Positions 16,288 to 23,176 of a stretch of 64,000 bases of DNA are shown here, piece by piece. The stretch comes from Coriobacteriaceae bacterium (GTDB lineage: Bacteria > Actinomycetota > Coriobacteriia > Coriobacteriales > Coriobacteriaceae): contig CABIZD010000002.1 of assembly GCA_902363125.1 (NCBI GenBank), positions 124,001 to 188,000 on the forward strand. Reading direction: 5' to 3'. The notes below the pieces were generated by a model. That model had not been told where the DNA came from, ran no database searches, and worked only from the letters and a program-made list of their open reading frames with translations. How positions within the stretch are numbered: position 1 is the stretch's first letter; each line of letters begins with the position of its first letter. Position numbers and translations under genes: made by a program.

Positions 16288-17019
16288 ATGAACAAAGGGA
16301 AAGCCGCCACGGCGCTCGCCATTGCCGCGGCGTTGCTGGCGCTGGCGGCGCTCGCCGTCCTGCCGCTGCCCGAGAGGAACCCGTACGTGGTGCGCGAGGT
16401 GCCCGCTGCGGAAGAGGACGCAGCAATGGAGGCTCAAGAGACGGGAGGCGGAATCGACTGGGACGCCCTTCCCGCCTCAGTCGTCGCATGGGTGCGCGTG
16501 CCGGGCACGACCGTCGACTACCCGATCGTACAGGGCCGGCCCGAATCGCCCGACTTCTACCTCACGCACGACGCCGGTGGCGAGCGCTCAGTCTGGGGCG
16601 CTCCCTACATAGACGCCGGGTGCGCACAGGGCGCCGAAAGCCCGCTCGTCATCGTGTACGGGCACCACATGTCCGACGGCACCATGTTCGCGCCGCTCGC
16701 GCAATACTCGTCGCGCGGTTTCGCCGAGGGGCACCGCACCATCCAGATCTTCACCCGCGAGAAGGCGATCGAGCTCGAGGTCTTCGCGGCCGACGTGGTC
16801 GACGCGAGCTCGGAGGGCAAGCGGACCGACTTCGCAGACGCGGCGGCGCTCGACTCCTATCTTGGGGACAAATTGTCCCGATGCGAGGTCGTCCTGGAAG
16901 AGCCGAAAGACGTCGCCCAAGCCTGGGCCTTCGTCACCTGCAGCTACCAGACGAGCAACTCCCGCACCGTCGTCTACGCGAAGGAGGTGGAAGCATGGGA
17001 TTCGCGCCCTTCGGAATAG
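16288..17019 (+). CDS. Class B sortase
   Basis: The 243-residue enzyme has an N-terminal membrane anchor (about 5-26) and the class B sortase core: DWDALPASVVAWVRVPGT, YGHHM with the catalytic His (126 or 127), TCSY with Cys218, and NSRT with Arg226. The GGGGGAGGAC site precedes the ATG at 16288. It directly follows the surface-protein gene, and the obvious substrate is that protein with its YAKTG signal. Copy 3 of the GGGACAAATTGTCCC palindrome lies near residues 193-197. Confidence 0.92.
   Translation: MNKGKAATALAIAAALLALAALAVLPLPERNPYVVREVPAAEEDAAMEAQETGGGIDWDALPASVVAWVRVPGTTVDYPIVQGRPESPDFYLTHDAGGERSVWGAPYIDAGCAQGAESPLVIVYGHHMSDGTMFAPLAQYSSRGFAEGHRTIQIFTREKAIELEVFAADVVDASSEGKRTDFADAAALDSYLGDKLSRCEVVLEEPKDVAQAWAFVTCSYQTSNSRTVVYAKEVEAWDSRPSE
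16865..16879. repeat. Intragenic palindrome copy 3 (in sortase gene)
   Basis: This is the third GGGACAAATTGTCCC, once more in the phase GAC-AAA-TTG-TCC. An extra G precedes it, as in copy 2. Confidence 0.7.
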
Positions 17020-17090
17020 GGCTCCTCATGGGGCTCCTCGCGCTCACGGCCTACGCTTGCTGCGCAGCCGGCGACGACGACCGAGACTAG
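16995..17090 (+). CDS. 31-residue membrane protein
   Basis: This short ORF starts MGFAPFGIGLLMGLL, has one hydrophobic helix with a CC pair, and ends in an acidic GDDDRD tail. The ATG has an AAGGAGG site 7 bp upstream and overlaps the 3' end of the sortase gene by 25 bp, so it is very probably translated. It may be an accessory subunit of the sortase or transfer complex. No homolog is recognised. Confidence 0.6.
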   Translation: MGFAPFGIGLLMGLLALTAYACCAAGDDDRD

Positions 17091-17120
17091 CCGTGGGAAA
17101 TCGAAATCGCACAACGGAAA

Positions 17121-17142
17121 GAGGCGGGCAATTGCCCGCCTC
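17121..17142. terminator. Bidirectional terminator between convergent operons
   Basis: A perfect 22-bp palindrome with 11-bp arms GAGGCGGGCAA / TTGCCCGCCTC is preceded by AAA and followed by TTCT. It therefore works as a hairpin for the rightward surface-protein/sortase operon and for the leftward mobilization operon. Confidence 0.75.
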
Positions 17143-17145
17143 TTC

Positions 17146-17241
17146 TCACATCACCCACTTGAACACGGCGCGGAACAGCCAGACGAAAAAGCCCAGCGTG
17201 ACCTTAAGCGCCGCCATGAGGAACCTACCAAGCCTCTTCAT
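17146..17241 (-). CDS. 31-residue membrane peptide at the end of the mobilization operon
   Basis: The ORF begins MKRLGRFLMAALK and continues as one amphipathic to hydrophobic helix with aromatic and basic residues (FFVWLFRAVFKW). It overlaps the end of the upstream gene by 17 bp and stops immediately before the bidirectional terminator, as expected for the last gene of the operon. A second in-frame ATG would give 23 residues. Function unknown; a membrane peptide or small toxin-like protein are both possible. Confidence 0.5.
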   Translation of the reverse strand: MKRLGRFLMAALKVTLGFFVWLFRAVFKWVM

Positions 17242-17779
17242 CGACGTCACCCCAATCTTCCTTGACCTTGCGGGCGCCCTCGTCGGCGCCCTCTTCCTTC
17301 TCTTCCGCGAGCAGCCTCGCCAGCTCGTCCGGCACGCCCGGGACCTCCGCCCTCCCCAGCGCGCGCTGCAGCTCCCTTATCTGTGACTTCAGCGATTTTG
17401 AGGGAGGGCCCACGTGCTCGCGGTAGCAAGCGGAAATTGCAGCCGCGTCGCACAGGTACCCTCGCACCCGGGCGAACGCCTCGTCGCCGTCGAGCAGAAC
17501 GCGGCGGGCGCGCCCGAGCTCTGCCTCCGAGGCCAGCATGAAGCGCCACCCGCGGGACCTCCGCGCGGCCGGGATGCCGTCCGCGGGCGCCTCGGCGCGC
17601 CAGTCGTCGCGCACCTGGTGCCAGTTCGCCGTGAGCCAGAGCCCCTTCTCGGGCTCCTCGCGCATCTCGAGCTCGAACTCCGTGAGCATGTTCGCGCCGG
17701 AGAACGGCGAGCCCTCCGTGAACGAGAGCGTGTCGAACAGCGTCGTCCTGCCGCCCTCGTACTCTATCCTCACCATCAT
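17225..17779 (-). CDS. Mobilization-operon protein of unknown function
   Basis: The 184-residue protein starts MMVRIEYEGGRTTLFDTLSF and has a predicted alpha/beta N-terminal half and a helical, acidic C-terminal tail (KEEGADEGARKVKEDWGDVDEE). Its ATG overlaps the relaxase stop (ATGATGA), so the two are translationally coupled. I do not recognise a family. Position suggests a relaxosome accessory role. Confidence 0.7.
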   Translation of the reverse strand: MMVRIEYEGGRTTLFDTLSFTEGSPFSGANMLTEFELEMREEPEKGLWLTANWHQVRDDWRAEAPADGIPAARRSRGWRFMLASEAELGRARRVLLDGDEAFARVRGYLCDAAAISACYREHVGPPSKSLKSQIRELQRALGRAEVPGVPDELARLLAEEKEEGADEGARKVKEDWGDVDEEAW

Positions 17780-19047
17780 CTCCGGCCCCTCTCCCTGCGC
17801 TGGTCCTGCTGGGCCCGCTGGCGTTCGGCGGCGAGGATGCGCTGTTGCTCGTCCTCGCGGCGCCCGTCGCGCGAGCTCCCCTCGGCAGCACCGCGCCCGC
17901 GATCGTCCCCGTAGCGGGTCTTGAGCGGCATGAGCCCGTTCATCGCCATGTAGTCGCGCGCCGCCTCGAGTCGACGGTAGCCCTCGCCGCCCGCCTGGCC
18001 GCGCCGCTCGAGCGTCGACATCCTGAGACCGAACTCCTCGATGGACTCGACGTCGAACTTCGCGCAGGTCTCGAGCGCCGAGGAGAGCCTGCTCAGCTCC
18101 GAAAGGTCGTTGAGCTCGAGGGCCCGCTCGGCGGCCTCGCGGATCCGCGCGGCGCTCGCGTCCGTGGGGCGGTAGGCGCCCTCGCGCTCGAAGCGCCGGC
18201 GCAGCATCTCCTTGCCGTAGACGAATCCCAGCCGCTCGCCGCTGACCTTCTTGGACGGCTCCTCGGCCAGGCTGAACACCCAGTCGTCCCGCCGCGCCTT
18301 GGCCGAGTTGTCGGCGACGTGCACGCCAAGGGCGTCGAGGACGCCGAGGAACTCCGCCTCGTCGCGCGCCGTGGTCTTGGCGAGCGCGACGCGGGCGCGG
18401 ATGTCGCCGACCCACGAGTAGCCGCCCGAGCGCATGATCTCCTTCTCGGCCCGGCCCAGGTAGACGTTCCTGCGGCTCCTGGGCCCGCCCGCACCTGCCC
18501 GCCCGCGCGCCTTCGAGGGGGATTCGGCCGCCCGGTCGTTGGAGAGCCCCGACAGCCCGCGTTCGCGCGCCATGTCCTGCAGGTCTCGGTTGAGGTCCTC
18601 GGGGTGCTGGGTCTGCATACGGTAGCCGGTGCGGAGGTTGGCGTTGTTCACGACGATGTGCGCGTGCGGTATGCCGCGGGCGTTGTCGTCGTGGTAGACG
18701 ATGGCGATCTCGTGGTCGCCGAAGTGCTTGAGCGCCCACGAGCACGCGAGCTCGCGCAGCGCAGCCAGGTCGATGTCGTCGCCGGGGTCCGGCGAGAGCA
18801 CGAAGTGCTTGAACGTGCGCGCGGGTTTACCCCTCCAGGGTGCGTCCGTGCCGAACGCGGCGCGCGTGGCGTCCATCTCGGCGTCCCAGGCGCAGACCTC
18901 CTTGGCGTCTTCCCCCAGCGCGCCGGCGTCGCGCTCGTCGTAGCTCAGATTGAACAGGTCGCGCGCCAGAGCGCGGCCTCCCTTCTCGAGGTAGCGGCGG
19001 ATGCCGCCCGTCGAGCCGTGGCCGCTTATCGGCTTCAGGATCGGCAT
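17776..19047 (-). CDS. MOBP-like relaxase
   Basis: The 423-residue protein has the relaxase pattern: an N-terminal MPILKPISGHGSTGG and RRYLEKGGR region with the likely catalytic Tyr, then HFVLSPDP (His81), and the metal-binding motif DHEIAIVYHDDNARGIPHAH with His128 and His130. The C-terminal half is helical and charged and ends in a Gln/Arg-rich tail. Relaxases nick oriT and stay covalently bound to the strand that is transferred. It overlaps the MobC gene by 13 bp and lies beside the oriT candidate. The exact MOB family is by pattern only. Confidence 0.85.
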   Translation of the reverse strand: MPILKPISGHGSTGGIRRYLEKGGRALARDLFNLSYDERDAGALGEDAKEVCAWDAEMDATRAAFGTDAPWRGKPARTFKHFVLSPDPGDDIDLAALRELACSWALKHFGDHEIAIVYHDDNARGIPHAHIVVNNANLRTGYRMQTQHPEDLNRDLQDMARERGLSGLSNDRAAESPSKARGRAGAGGPRSRRNVYLGRAEKEIMRSGGYSWVGDIRARVALAKTTARDEAEFLGVLDALGVHVADNSAKARRDDWVFSLAEEPSKKVSGERLGFVYGKEMLRRRFEREGAYRPTDASAARIREAAERALELNDLSELSRLSSALETCAKFDVESIEEFGLRMSTLERRGQAGGEGYRRLEAARDYMAMNGLMPLKTRYGDDRGRGAAEGSSRDGRREDEQQRILAAERQRAQQDQRRERGRR

Positions 19048-19481
19048 GGCGAGCCCTCCACGAGCGAGTCGGCGCCGATGCGACCGAGCTCCGCCGCCAT
19101 CTCTCGGGCCGCGGCGTTCACGTCGGCGAGCTCGCGCTCGATCGTCGGGACGCTCTCCGCGACGAGGTCGCGGTCGACGCGCCCGTGGCGGGCGTGGAAG
19201 TTGATGAGGTTCATCGCGTGCACGGCCTGGTTGTAGTGGTAGCCCCACTTCGTGAGCTCTCGCGACATCGCCCACAGGGCCCTGCGGTCCACGAGTATGC
19301 GGTGCTCGTCTCCCGCGTTGGCCTCCGTCGACAGCGGTATGCGAACGAGGTAGCGCAGGTACTCCGACTTGCTGAGACCGGCGCGCTCGCACCGCTCGCA
19401 GAGCGCGTCGTAGTCGCCTCCCTCCATGCGGAACGTGATGCGGCGCTCCTTGCCTTTGGCGGCGCCGGCTTCCTCTTCCAT
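19035..19481 (-). CDS. MobC-like relaxosome protein
   Basis: The 148-residue product has an N-terminal ribbon-helix-helix (ERRITFRMEGGDYDALCERCERAGLSKSEYLRYLV) and the typical MobC middle (RELTKWGYHYNQAVHAMNLINFHA). MobC proteins bind near oriT and help the relaxase open the nick site. AGGAAAGG precedes the ATG at 19481. It is the first gene of the leftward mobilization operon, directly downstream of the palindrome-rich region. Confidence 0.85.
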   Translation of the reverse strand: MEEEAGAAKGKERRITFRMEGGDYDALCERCERAGLSKSEYLRYLVRIPLSTEANAGDEHRILVDRRALWAMSRELTKWGYHYNQAVHAMNLINFHARHGRVDRDLVAESVPTIERELADVNAAAREMAAELGRIGADSLVEGSPCRS

Positions 19482-19500
19482 GGCGGATTCCTTTCCTCGG

Positions 19501-19690
19501 GCCCGCCGCGCGGCGGGCGCGTCTCTCTAGGGGCGCGGGGGATCCCCCGCAGGCGGCGGCCCGGCTCGGGCGCCGCCTCTGGGACCGGGCCTCGCGAAAG
19601 CGGGCTCCCAAACGGCCCGCGGCATGACGGGTCCGAGGCCGCCCGGTCCCCAAGTGCTATGGACGCCCGACGCGATGTCGGACGCCATAG
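19501..19690. other. Candidate origin of transfer (oriT): cluster of five inverted repeats
   Basis: Five inverted repeats lie in 190 bp without a gene: a perfect 18-bp palindrome at 19501-19518; a perfect 16-bp palindrome GCGGGGGATCCCCCGC at 19535-19550; AGGCGGCG/CGCCGCCT at 19551-19578; GGGACCGGGC/GCCCGGTCCC at 19581-19590 and 19641-19650; and CTATGG/CCATAG with an inner CCGAC/GTCGG at 19657-19690. The region is directly upstream of mobC and the relaxase. oriT function is inference from position and structure; I cannot name the nick site. Confidence 0.6.
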
Positions 19691-19691
19691 G

Positions 19692-20648
19692 CTACTTGCT
19701 GGATTTCGAACCTGAAGCCCTTCTGCGGCGCTTTCGGACATCGCTGCCCGCATCCGCGTACGGGGCGGTCATGAGCGCCATCTCGCGCAGCAGTGCGAGA
19801 TCGGCCGCGCTCGGGTTATCGGGCGGGCTCTCCAGGAAGTCGGCGACGAGCCTCGCGGCCTTCGCGATGCGCCCGTCGGGGCCGGCCTGCGTCTTGCTCT
19901 CGCTCCTCACGTAGTCGGAGAGCTCCCGCTTGGTGCGCCGCCAGGGCTCCATGGCGGCGTGCATCTCCGCTTGGCGCTCCTTCGGCATGCCTGCGAGCGA
20001 GCGCACCGTCTCGGCGCTGAGGTTGCCGCGGTCGGCCTCGGCGGCCCACTCGGGCGAGAGGTCCTCGGCGATCCGGCGGGCCAGCCTCTCCTCGCGCGCG
20101 ATGGTCTTGCCGGAGACCTTGCGGCCCGTCTGCCGCTCGATGATGGCGGCCTTCACGTCGTCGACGCGCATGCCGGAAAGCGACGGGTCCTCGGAGCGCA
20201 GGCGCACGGCGTCGCCCCTGAGAGCCTCGGTCGCAGCGGCGCGCTCGGTCACGGTGAGCGCGCGGGTGAAGTAGTTCGCGGCGTGGAGCAGCGTCACCGC
20301 CCGCTCGTCGTCGATGCCCTCGATCACGCGGCAGGGCATCCTCTCGTAGGCGGGGTCGCCCTTCGCGAGCAGCGCGTAGGCGGCCTTGCGGCGGTGCCCG
20401 GAGACCATCTGCCACGAGCCGTCGCCGACCTTGCGCACGAGCGGCAGGTCGGTGAGGCCGTCCTGGCGTATGGACTCGGCGAGCTCGGCTATGCCGGCCG
20501 GGTCCATGGAGTACGCGGCGTTCGCCGGGTGGTCGGCGATGTCGGCCACCGCTATCTCGGACACCGGGTAGCGCCCGCGGGTGCGCGACGCGCCGTCGAG
20601 CAGCCCCGTGATGGTGAAGCCCGCGGCCACCTGGCTAGGCGAGTTCAC
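19692..20648 (-). CDS. ParB-family partition protein
   Basis: The 318-residue protein has a ParB N-terminal domain (VSEIAVADIADHPANAAY, SIRQDGLTDLPLVRKV, MVSGHRRKAAYALL with the GxRR-type nucleotide motif) and a helix-turn-helix central region (SGKTIAREERLARRIAEDL). The GTG at 20648 overlaps the parA stop by 14 bp and is the only start that gives a full N-terminus. ParB binds centromere-like parS sites and works with ParA in segregation; in an ICE this supports a plasmid-like replicating stage. Confidence 0.9.
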   Translation of the reverse strand: MNSPSQVAAGFTITGLLDGASRTRGRYPVSEIAVADIADHPANAAYSMDPAGIAELAESIRQDGLTDLPLVRKVGDGSWQMVSGHRRKAAYALLAKGDPAYERMPCRVIEGIDDERAVTLLHAANYFTRALTVTERAAATEALRGDAVRLRSEDPSLSGMRVDDVKAAIIERQTGRKVSGKTIAREERLARRIAEDLSPEWAAEADRGNLSAETVRSLAGMPKERQAEMHAAMEPWRRTKRELSDYVRSESKTQAGPDGRIAKAARLVADFLESPPDNPSAADLALLREMALMTAPYADAGSDVRKRRRRASGSKSSK

Positions 20649-21399
20649 GGGACACCTCGTCTGCGAGCGCCTCGTAGTCGCGCGCGGGGCGGCTCCCCGG
20701 CTCGAAGGCCGCCACCGGCTTCCACTGCCAGCTGCCCTCGCAGACCTTGCTGCTCGCATGTATGACCGTCTCGAACTGCTCGTCCGGGAAGAACCCGTCG
20801 AGCACGGCCGCGCCCGTGGCCTCGGCGTTGGTCATGCGGCCGGGAACGCACGTGCGCAGTATCCTCCAGCGGGGCGTGGGCATACGGAGCGCATCTGCGA
20901 TGGAACGCGTCGCCTCGACGGTGAGCGCCGTGCCGCGCATCACGGTGGAGTCGAGCTTCACGGGGATGGCGACCATGCCGCCCTCCGCTGCGGCGAGGTA
21001 GGCGTTGAAGGCGAGCCTGCGCATCACGGGGCTGCAGTCGATGAGGCAGACGTCGTAGGAGCCCGAAGCGTCGTCGAGGGCGAACTTGAGGCGCTGCTCG
21101 CGCAGGAACATCTCGTTCTGGTCGACGAGGTCGATGGTCGAGGCCACCACGTCGAGGTTCTCCGCTGCCGCATAGGCGACCTCCTCCACGGGCGCGCCGC
21201 CGTAGAGCAGCTCGACCGACGTGCGTCGCTCGGAGGCGGCGCGGTCGTAGAGGCCGAAGAAGTCGGTGGCGGACGCCTGCGGGTCGAGGTCGACGAGCAG
21301 GGTCCGAAGGCCCCGGGCGGCGAAGATGGCCGCCAGGTTGACGGCGGTCGTCGTCTTGCCGACGCCGCCCTTGTAGTTGGAAATGGCTATCGTGCGCAT
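20635..21399 (-). CDS. ParA-family partition ATPase
   Basis: The 254-residue protein begins MRTIAISNYKGGVGKTTTAVNLAAIF, the deviant Walker A motif of ParA/Soj, followed by LLVDLDPQASAT and VCLIDCSPVM. It has the length of a small chromosomal-type ParA with no N-terminal HTH. The ATG at 21399 follows GAGAGGA. It heads the parAB operon, which starts near a large palindrome and CGTACG-type operators (21482-21548). Confidence 0.93.
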   Translation of the reverse strand: MRTIAISNYKGGVGKTTTAVNLAAIFAARGLRTLLVDLDPQASATDFFGLYDRAASERRTSVELLYGGAPVEEVAYAAAENLDVVASTIDLVDQNEMFLREQRLKFALDDASGSYDVCLIDCSPVMRRLAFNAYLAAAEGGMVAIPVKLDSTVMRGTALTVEATRSIADALRMPTPRWRILRTCVPGRMTNAEATGAAVLDGFFPDEQFETVIHASSKVCEGSWQWKPVAAFEPGSRPARDYEALADEVSRELA

Positions 21400-21481
21400 G
21401 GGTCGCGTCCTCTCTAGCGTGGGGCGCGCCTCGCCGCATCCGGTCCGGCGCGCCCCGAGTCTCGGAGCGTCGGGACTAAAC

Positions 21482-21548
21482 CGTACGGATTTGTCCGACA
21501 AGCGGAGTGTACCACGAAAACGTACGTACTTGTACGTTTTCGTGGTAC
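21482..21548. promoter_or_regulatory. Operator region upstream of parA
   Basis: The region has a near-perfect dyad with 17-bp arms GTACCACGAAAACGTAC / GTACGTTTTCGTGGTAC (21509-21525 and 21532-21548) and two words of the type CGTACG-N-A-Y-TTGT: CGTACGGATTTGT at 21482 and CGTACGTACTTGT at 21521. A related word, CGTACGAATCTGT, lies in the int/xis promoter at 36703. The ICE regulator encoded at 36789 is the likely reader. Confidence 0.6.
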
Positions 21549-21603
21549 AAGGGCCGGGTTTCGGGGAAAACCGGCCCCGGGAGCCCGGGGCCGGGCGCGC
21601 CGC

Positions 21604-21975
21604 CTAGGAGAGCGGCTCCATCTCGCCGAAGCAGTTGACGTGGTGGCGCAGGAGCGCTCGGTTCTCCTTGACGACCATCATCGCCACCTCGTCGAAGCGG
21701 ACCGGGGTGTCGGCGTAGTCGTCGCCGTTGCCGGCGAGCCACGTCGCCGCCAGCGCCTCGCGCATCCCGCGCGCCCTGTGGGCCTCGGGGAATCCGTCCG
21801 TCCCGATGCGGACCGTGGCGTCGACGAACACCAGGGTCCCGTCCTCGTCCACCGCCACGAGGTCGATCCCGCCGATGCCCTCGGGCCCCTGCCAGGCCTC
21901 GTCGACGATCTCGTAGCCCTTGCGCTCGAGGAAGGTCCTGACCGCGCCCATCGCCTTTTCCTTCATGTTGTTCAT
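21604..21975 (-). CDS. YraN/UPF0102-like protein with altered nuclease residues
   Basis: The 123-residue protein resembles the YraN family of restriction-endonuclease-fold proteins: AMGAVRTFLERKGYEIVDEAW, then GGIDLVAVDEDGTLVFVDATVR. In canonical YraN the last block reads FVEVKTR, with catalytic Glu and Lys; here the positions are Asp and Thr, so nuclease activity is doubtful. ATG 21975 is chosen for its length; ATG 21966 is also possible. It is transcribed away from the defence-type operon and toward parA. Its role in the element is unknown. Confidence 0.65.
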   Translation of the reverse strand: MNNMKEKAMGAVRTFLERKGYEIVDEAWQGPEGIGGIDLVAVDEDGTLVFVDATVRIGTDGFPEAHRARGMREALAATWLAGNGDDYADTPVRFDEVAMMVVKENRALLRHHVNCFGEMEPLS

Positions 21976-22521
21976 GTCTTGCTTCTTAGACTCTGAGGCC
22001 CGCCCCTGTGGCGTGCCTTGCGCCGCGTGAGTCGCATACAGCGCGGGCGTGCCTGCAAGGGAGGAAGCGAAGTCGGGCGTGGTTATAGGAATCTCCCGAC
22101 GGCAGTTTTTCGCGTTGTTCGCGCGCGGAGCGCATGGGGCGAAGAACCCGAAAAAGTGTCGCGGCCCTTGCTGGCCGCCCGCCGGCGTGCGACCCTGCGC
22201 GCCCAAGGAGCGCCAGGGCGGGTTTCGGATCGGAGGGGCGGAGGCGTGCGGCATGGAATCGGGCGTGGGCGCCGAGGCCTTCCGGGCATTGGATGCGACC
22301 CGTCGGCGGTTGCCGGGGCACTCGCGAGGGTTTACGTCGGAACGTCACGGCGAGGACGGAGGCGGGCTCCCGAGTCGCGACGCTTCGGTCCGAAGCAGGA
22401 CGGCGTTTCCCGCGCCGCTTGCGGCCGATATGCGCACGGGACCGCCGGCGGCGAGATGGTTCTCTATGCGGAACGGCTACGGTGCTGCGCAATACGTCCG
22501 TTGGGAGAAGGAGGCAAGCAG
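21976..22521. other. GC-rich 546-bp region without a supported gene
   Basis: Several frames are open here because of high GC, but none has a good start signal or a recognisable product. There is potential for local hairpins around 22090-22170 (for example near GTTCGCGCGCGGAGCGC). It is the gap between leftward yraN-parAB and the rightward cargo, so promoters for both directions must lie here. A structured RNA is possible but I cannot name one. Confidence 0.4.
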
Positions 22522-22794
22522 ATGTTGGGCTACGAAGAGAAGTTGGAGCGCATCGAGCTCGTCGATGCCGTGAGTGATGTCGGGAGGCTGGCAAGGGGCT
22601 TGGACCAGCTGCTCGAGTCCCTGGCGCACGCCGACCAGCTGGACCCGCTCGACGTCGGGGGAATCCTGGCCCTGAGGTCGATAAGCGAGAGGTGCGCCGA
22701 GCGCATCGGCGACGCTGCGCGAATCTTGGAGGCTCAGAGCGAGGTTCTCTACGCCGAGGAGCGGGCAAACGCCAAGCCTTGCGGAAACCAATGA
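22522..22794 (+). CDS. Small helical protein of unknown function
   Basis: The 90-residue product is mostly helical and acidic (MLGYEEKLERIELVDAVSDV, RLARGLDQLLESLAHADQL). An AGAAGGAGG site lies just upstream of the ATG. It precedes the cargo operon by 166 bp, and a promoter lies between them, so it is probably a separate unit. No family is recognised. Confidence 0.65.
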   Translation: MLGYEEKLERIELVDAVSDVGRLARGLDQLLESLAHADQLDPLDVGGILALRSISERCAERIGDAARILEAQSEVLYAEERANAKPCGNQ

Positions 22795-22884
22795 GCGCGG
22801 CTCGAATCGGAAGCTGTTCTCTGAACCAACTGGGGTTTCCTTTGCCACTCGCATAAAGCTTGGAAAGCGGCTGTCCCTCTTATT

Positions 22885-22916
22885 TCCAGTACCGCGCCGT
22901 ACCGCTGCGTTATAAT
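22885..22916 (+). promoter_or_regulatory. Promoter for the defence-type operon
   Basis: A perfect -10 hexamer TATAAT at 22911-22916 lies 45 bp before the first gene of the cargo operon (GTG 22961). The -35 region is poor (TCCAGT or nearby), which suggests help from an activator or weak constitutive expression. Confidence 0.55.
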
Positions 22917-22960
22917 GCTGAAAACGCATTTGTATTGCATTTCGAGGGATTGAGGCGCAA

Positions 22961-23173
22961 GTGTCTGACGGTTACAAGGAACTCATCAAGGGCAACCCCG
23001 ACGAGACCGAGATCAGGAGCTTCCTGGTAAACGGCGATCAGGTATCCGTGACCCTGCGCATCCCCGATACTCTGCGTGACGCGGCCAAGGAGGAGGCAGC
23101 CCTTCGGGGCATGAGCTTCTCCGCCTTCGTGCGTACGTGCATGATCGAAGAGCTCGCGAAGAAGGGACAATAG
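22961..23173 (+). CDS. Ribbon-helix-helix-like small regulator heading the defence-type operon
   Basis: The 70-residue protein has VSVTLRIPDTLRDAAKEEAALRGMSFSAFVRTCM, a beta-strand plus two helices typical of CopG/Arc-type ribbon-helix-helix proteins, and a short N-terminal extension. GTG 22961 follows GAGG. The methyltransferase begins 3 bp after its stop. It may repress the operon, as controller proteins do in restriction-modification systems, or be the antitoxin-like partner of a later gene. Both are inference. Confidence 0.72.
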   Translation: MSDGYKELIKGNPDETEIRSFLVNGDQVSVTLRIPDTLRDAAKEEAALRGMSFSAFVRTCMIEELAKKGQ

Positions 23174-23176
23174 CCC

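Noticed and set aside
22049..22573. Possible 174-residue protein ahead of the cargo
   Set aside because: It overlaps a better-supported small gene in another frame, lacks a binding site, and has low-complexity composition.
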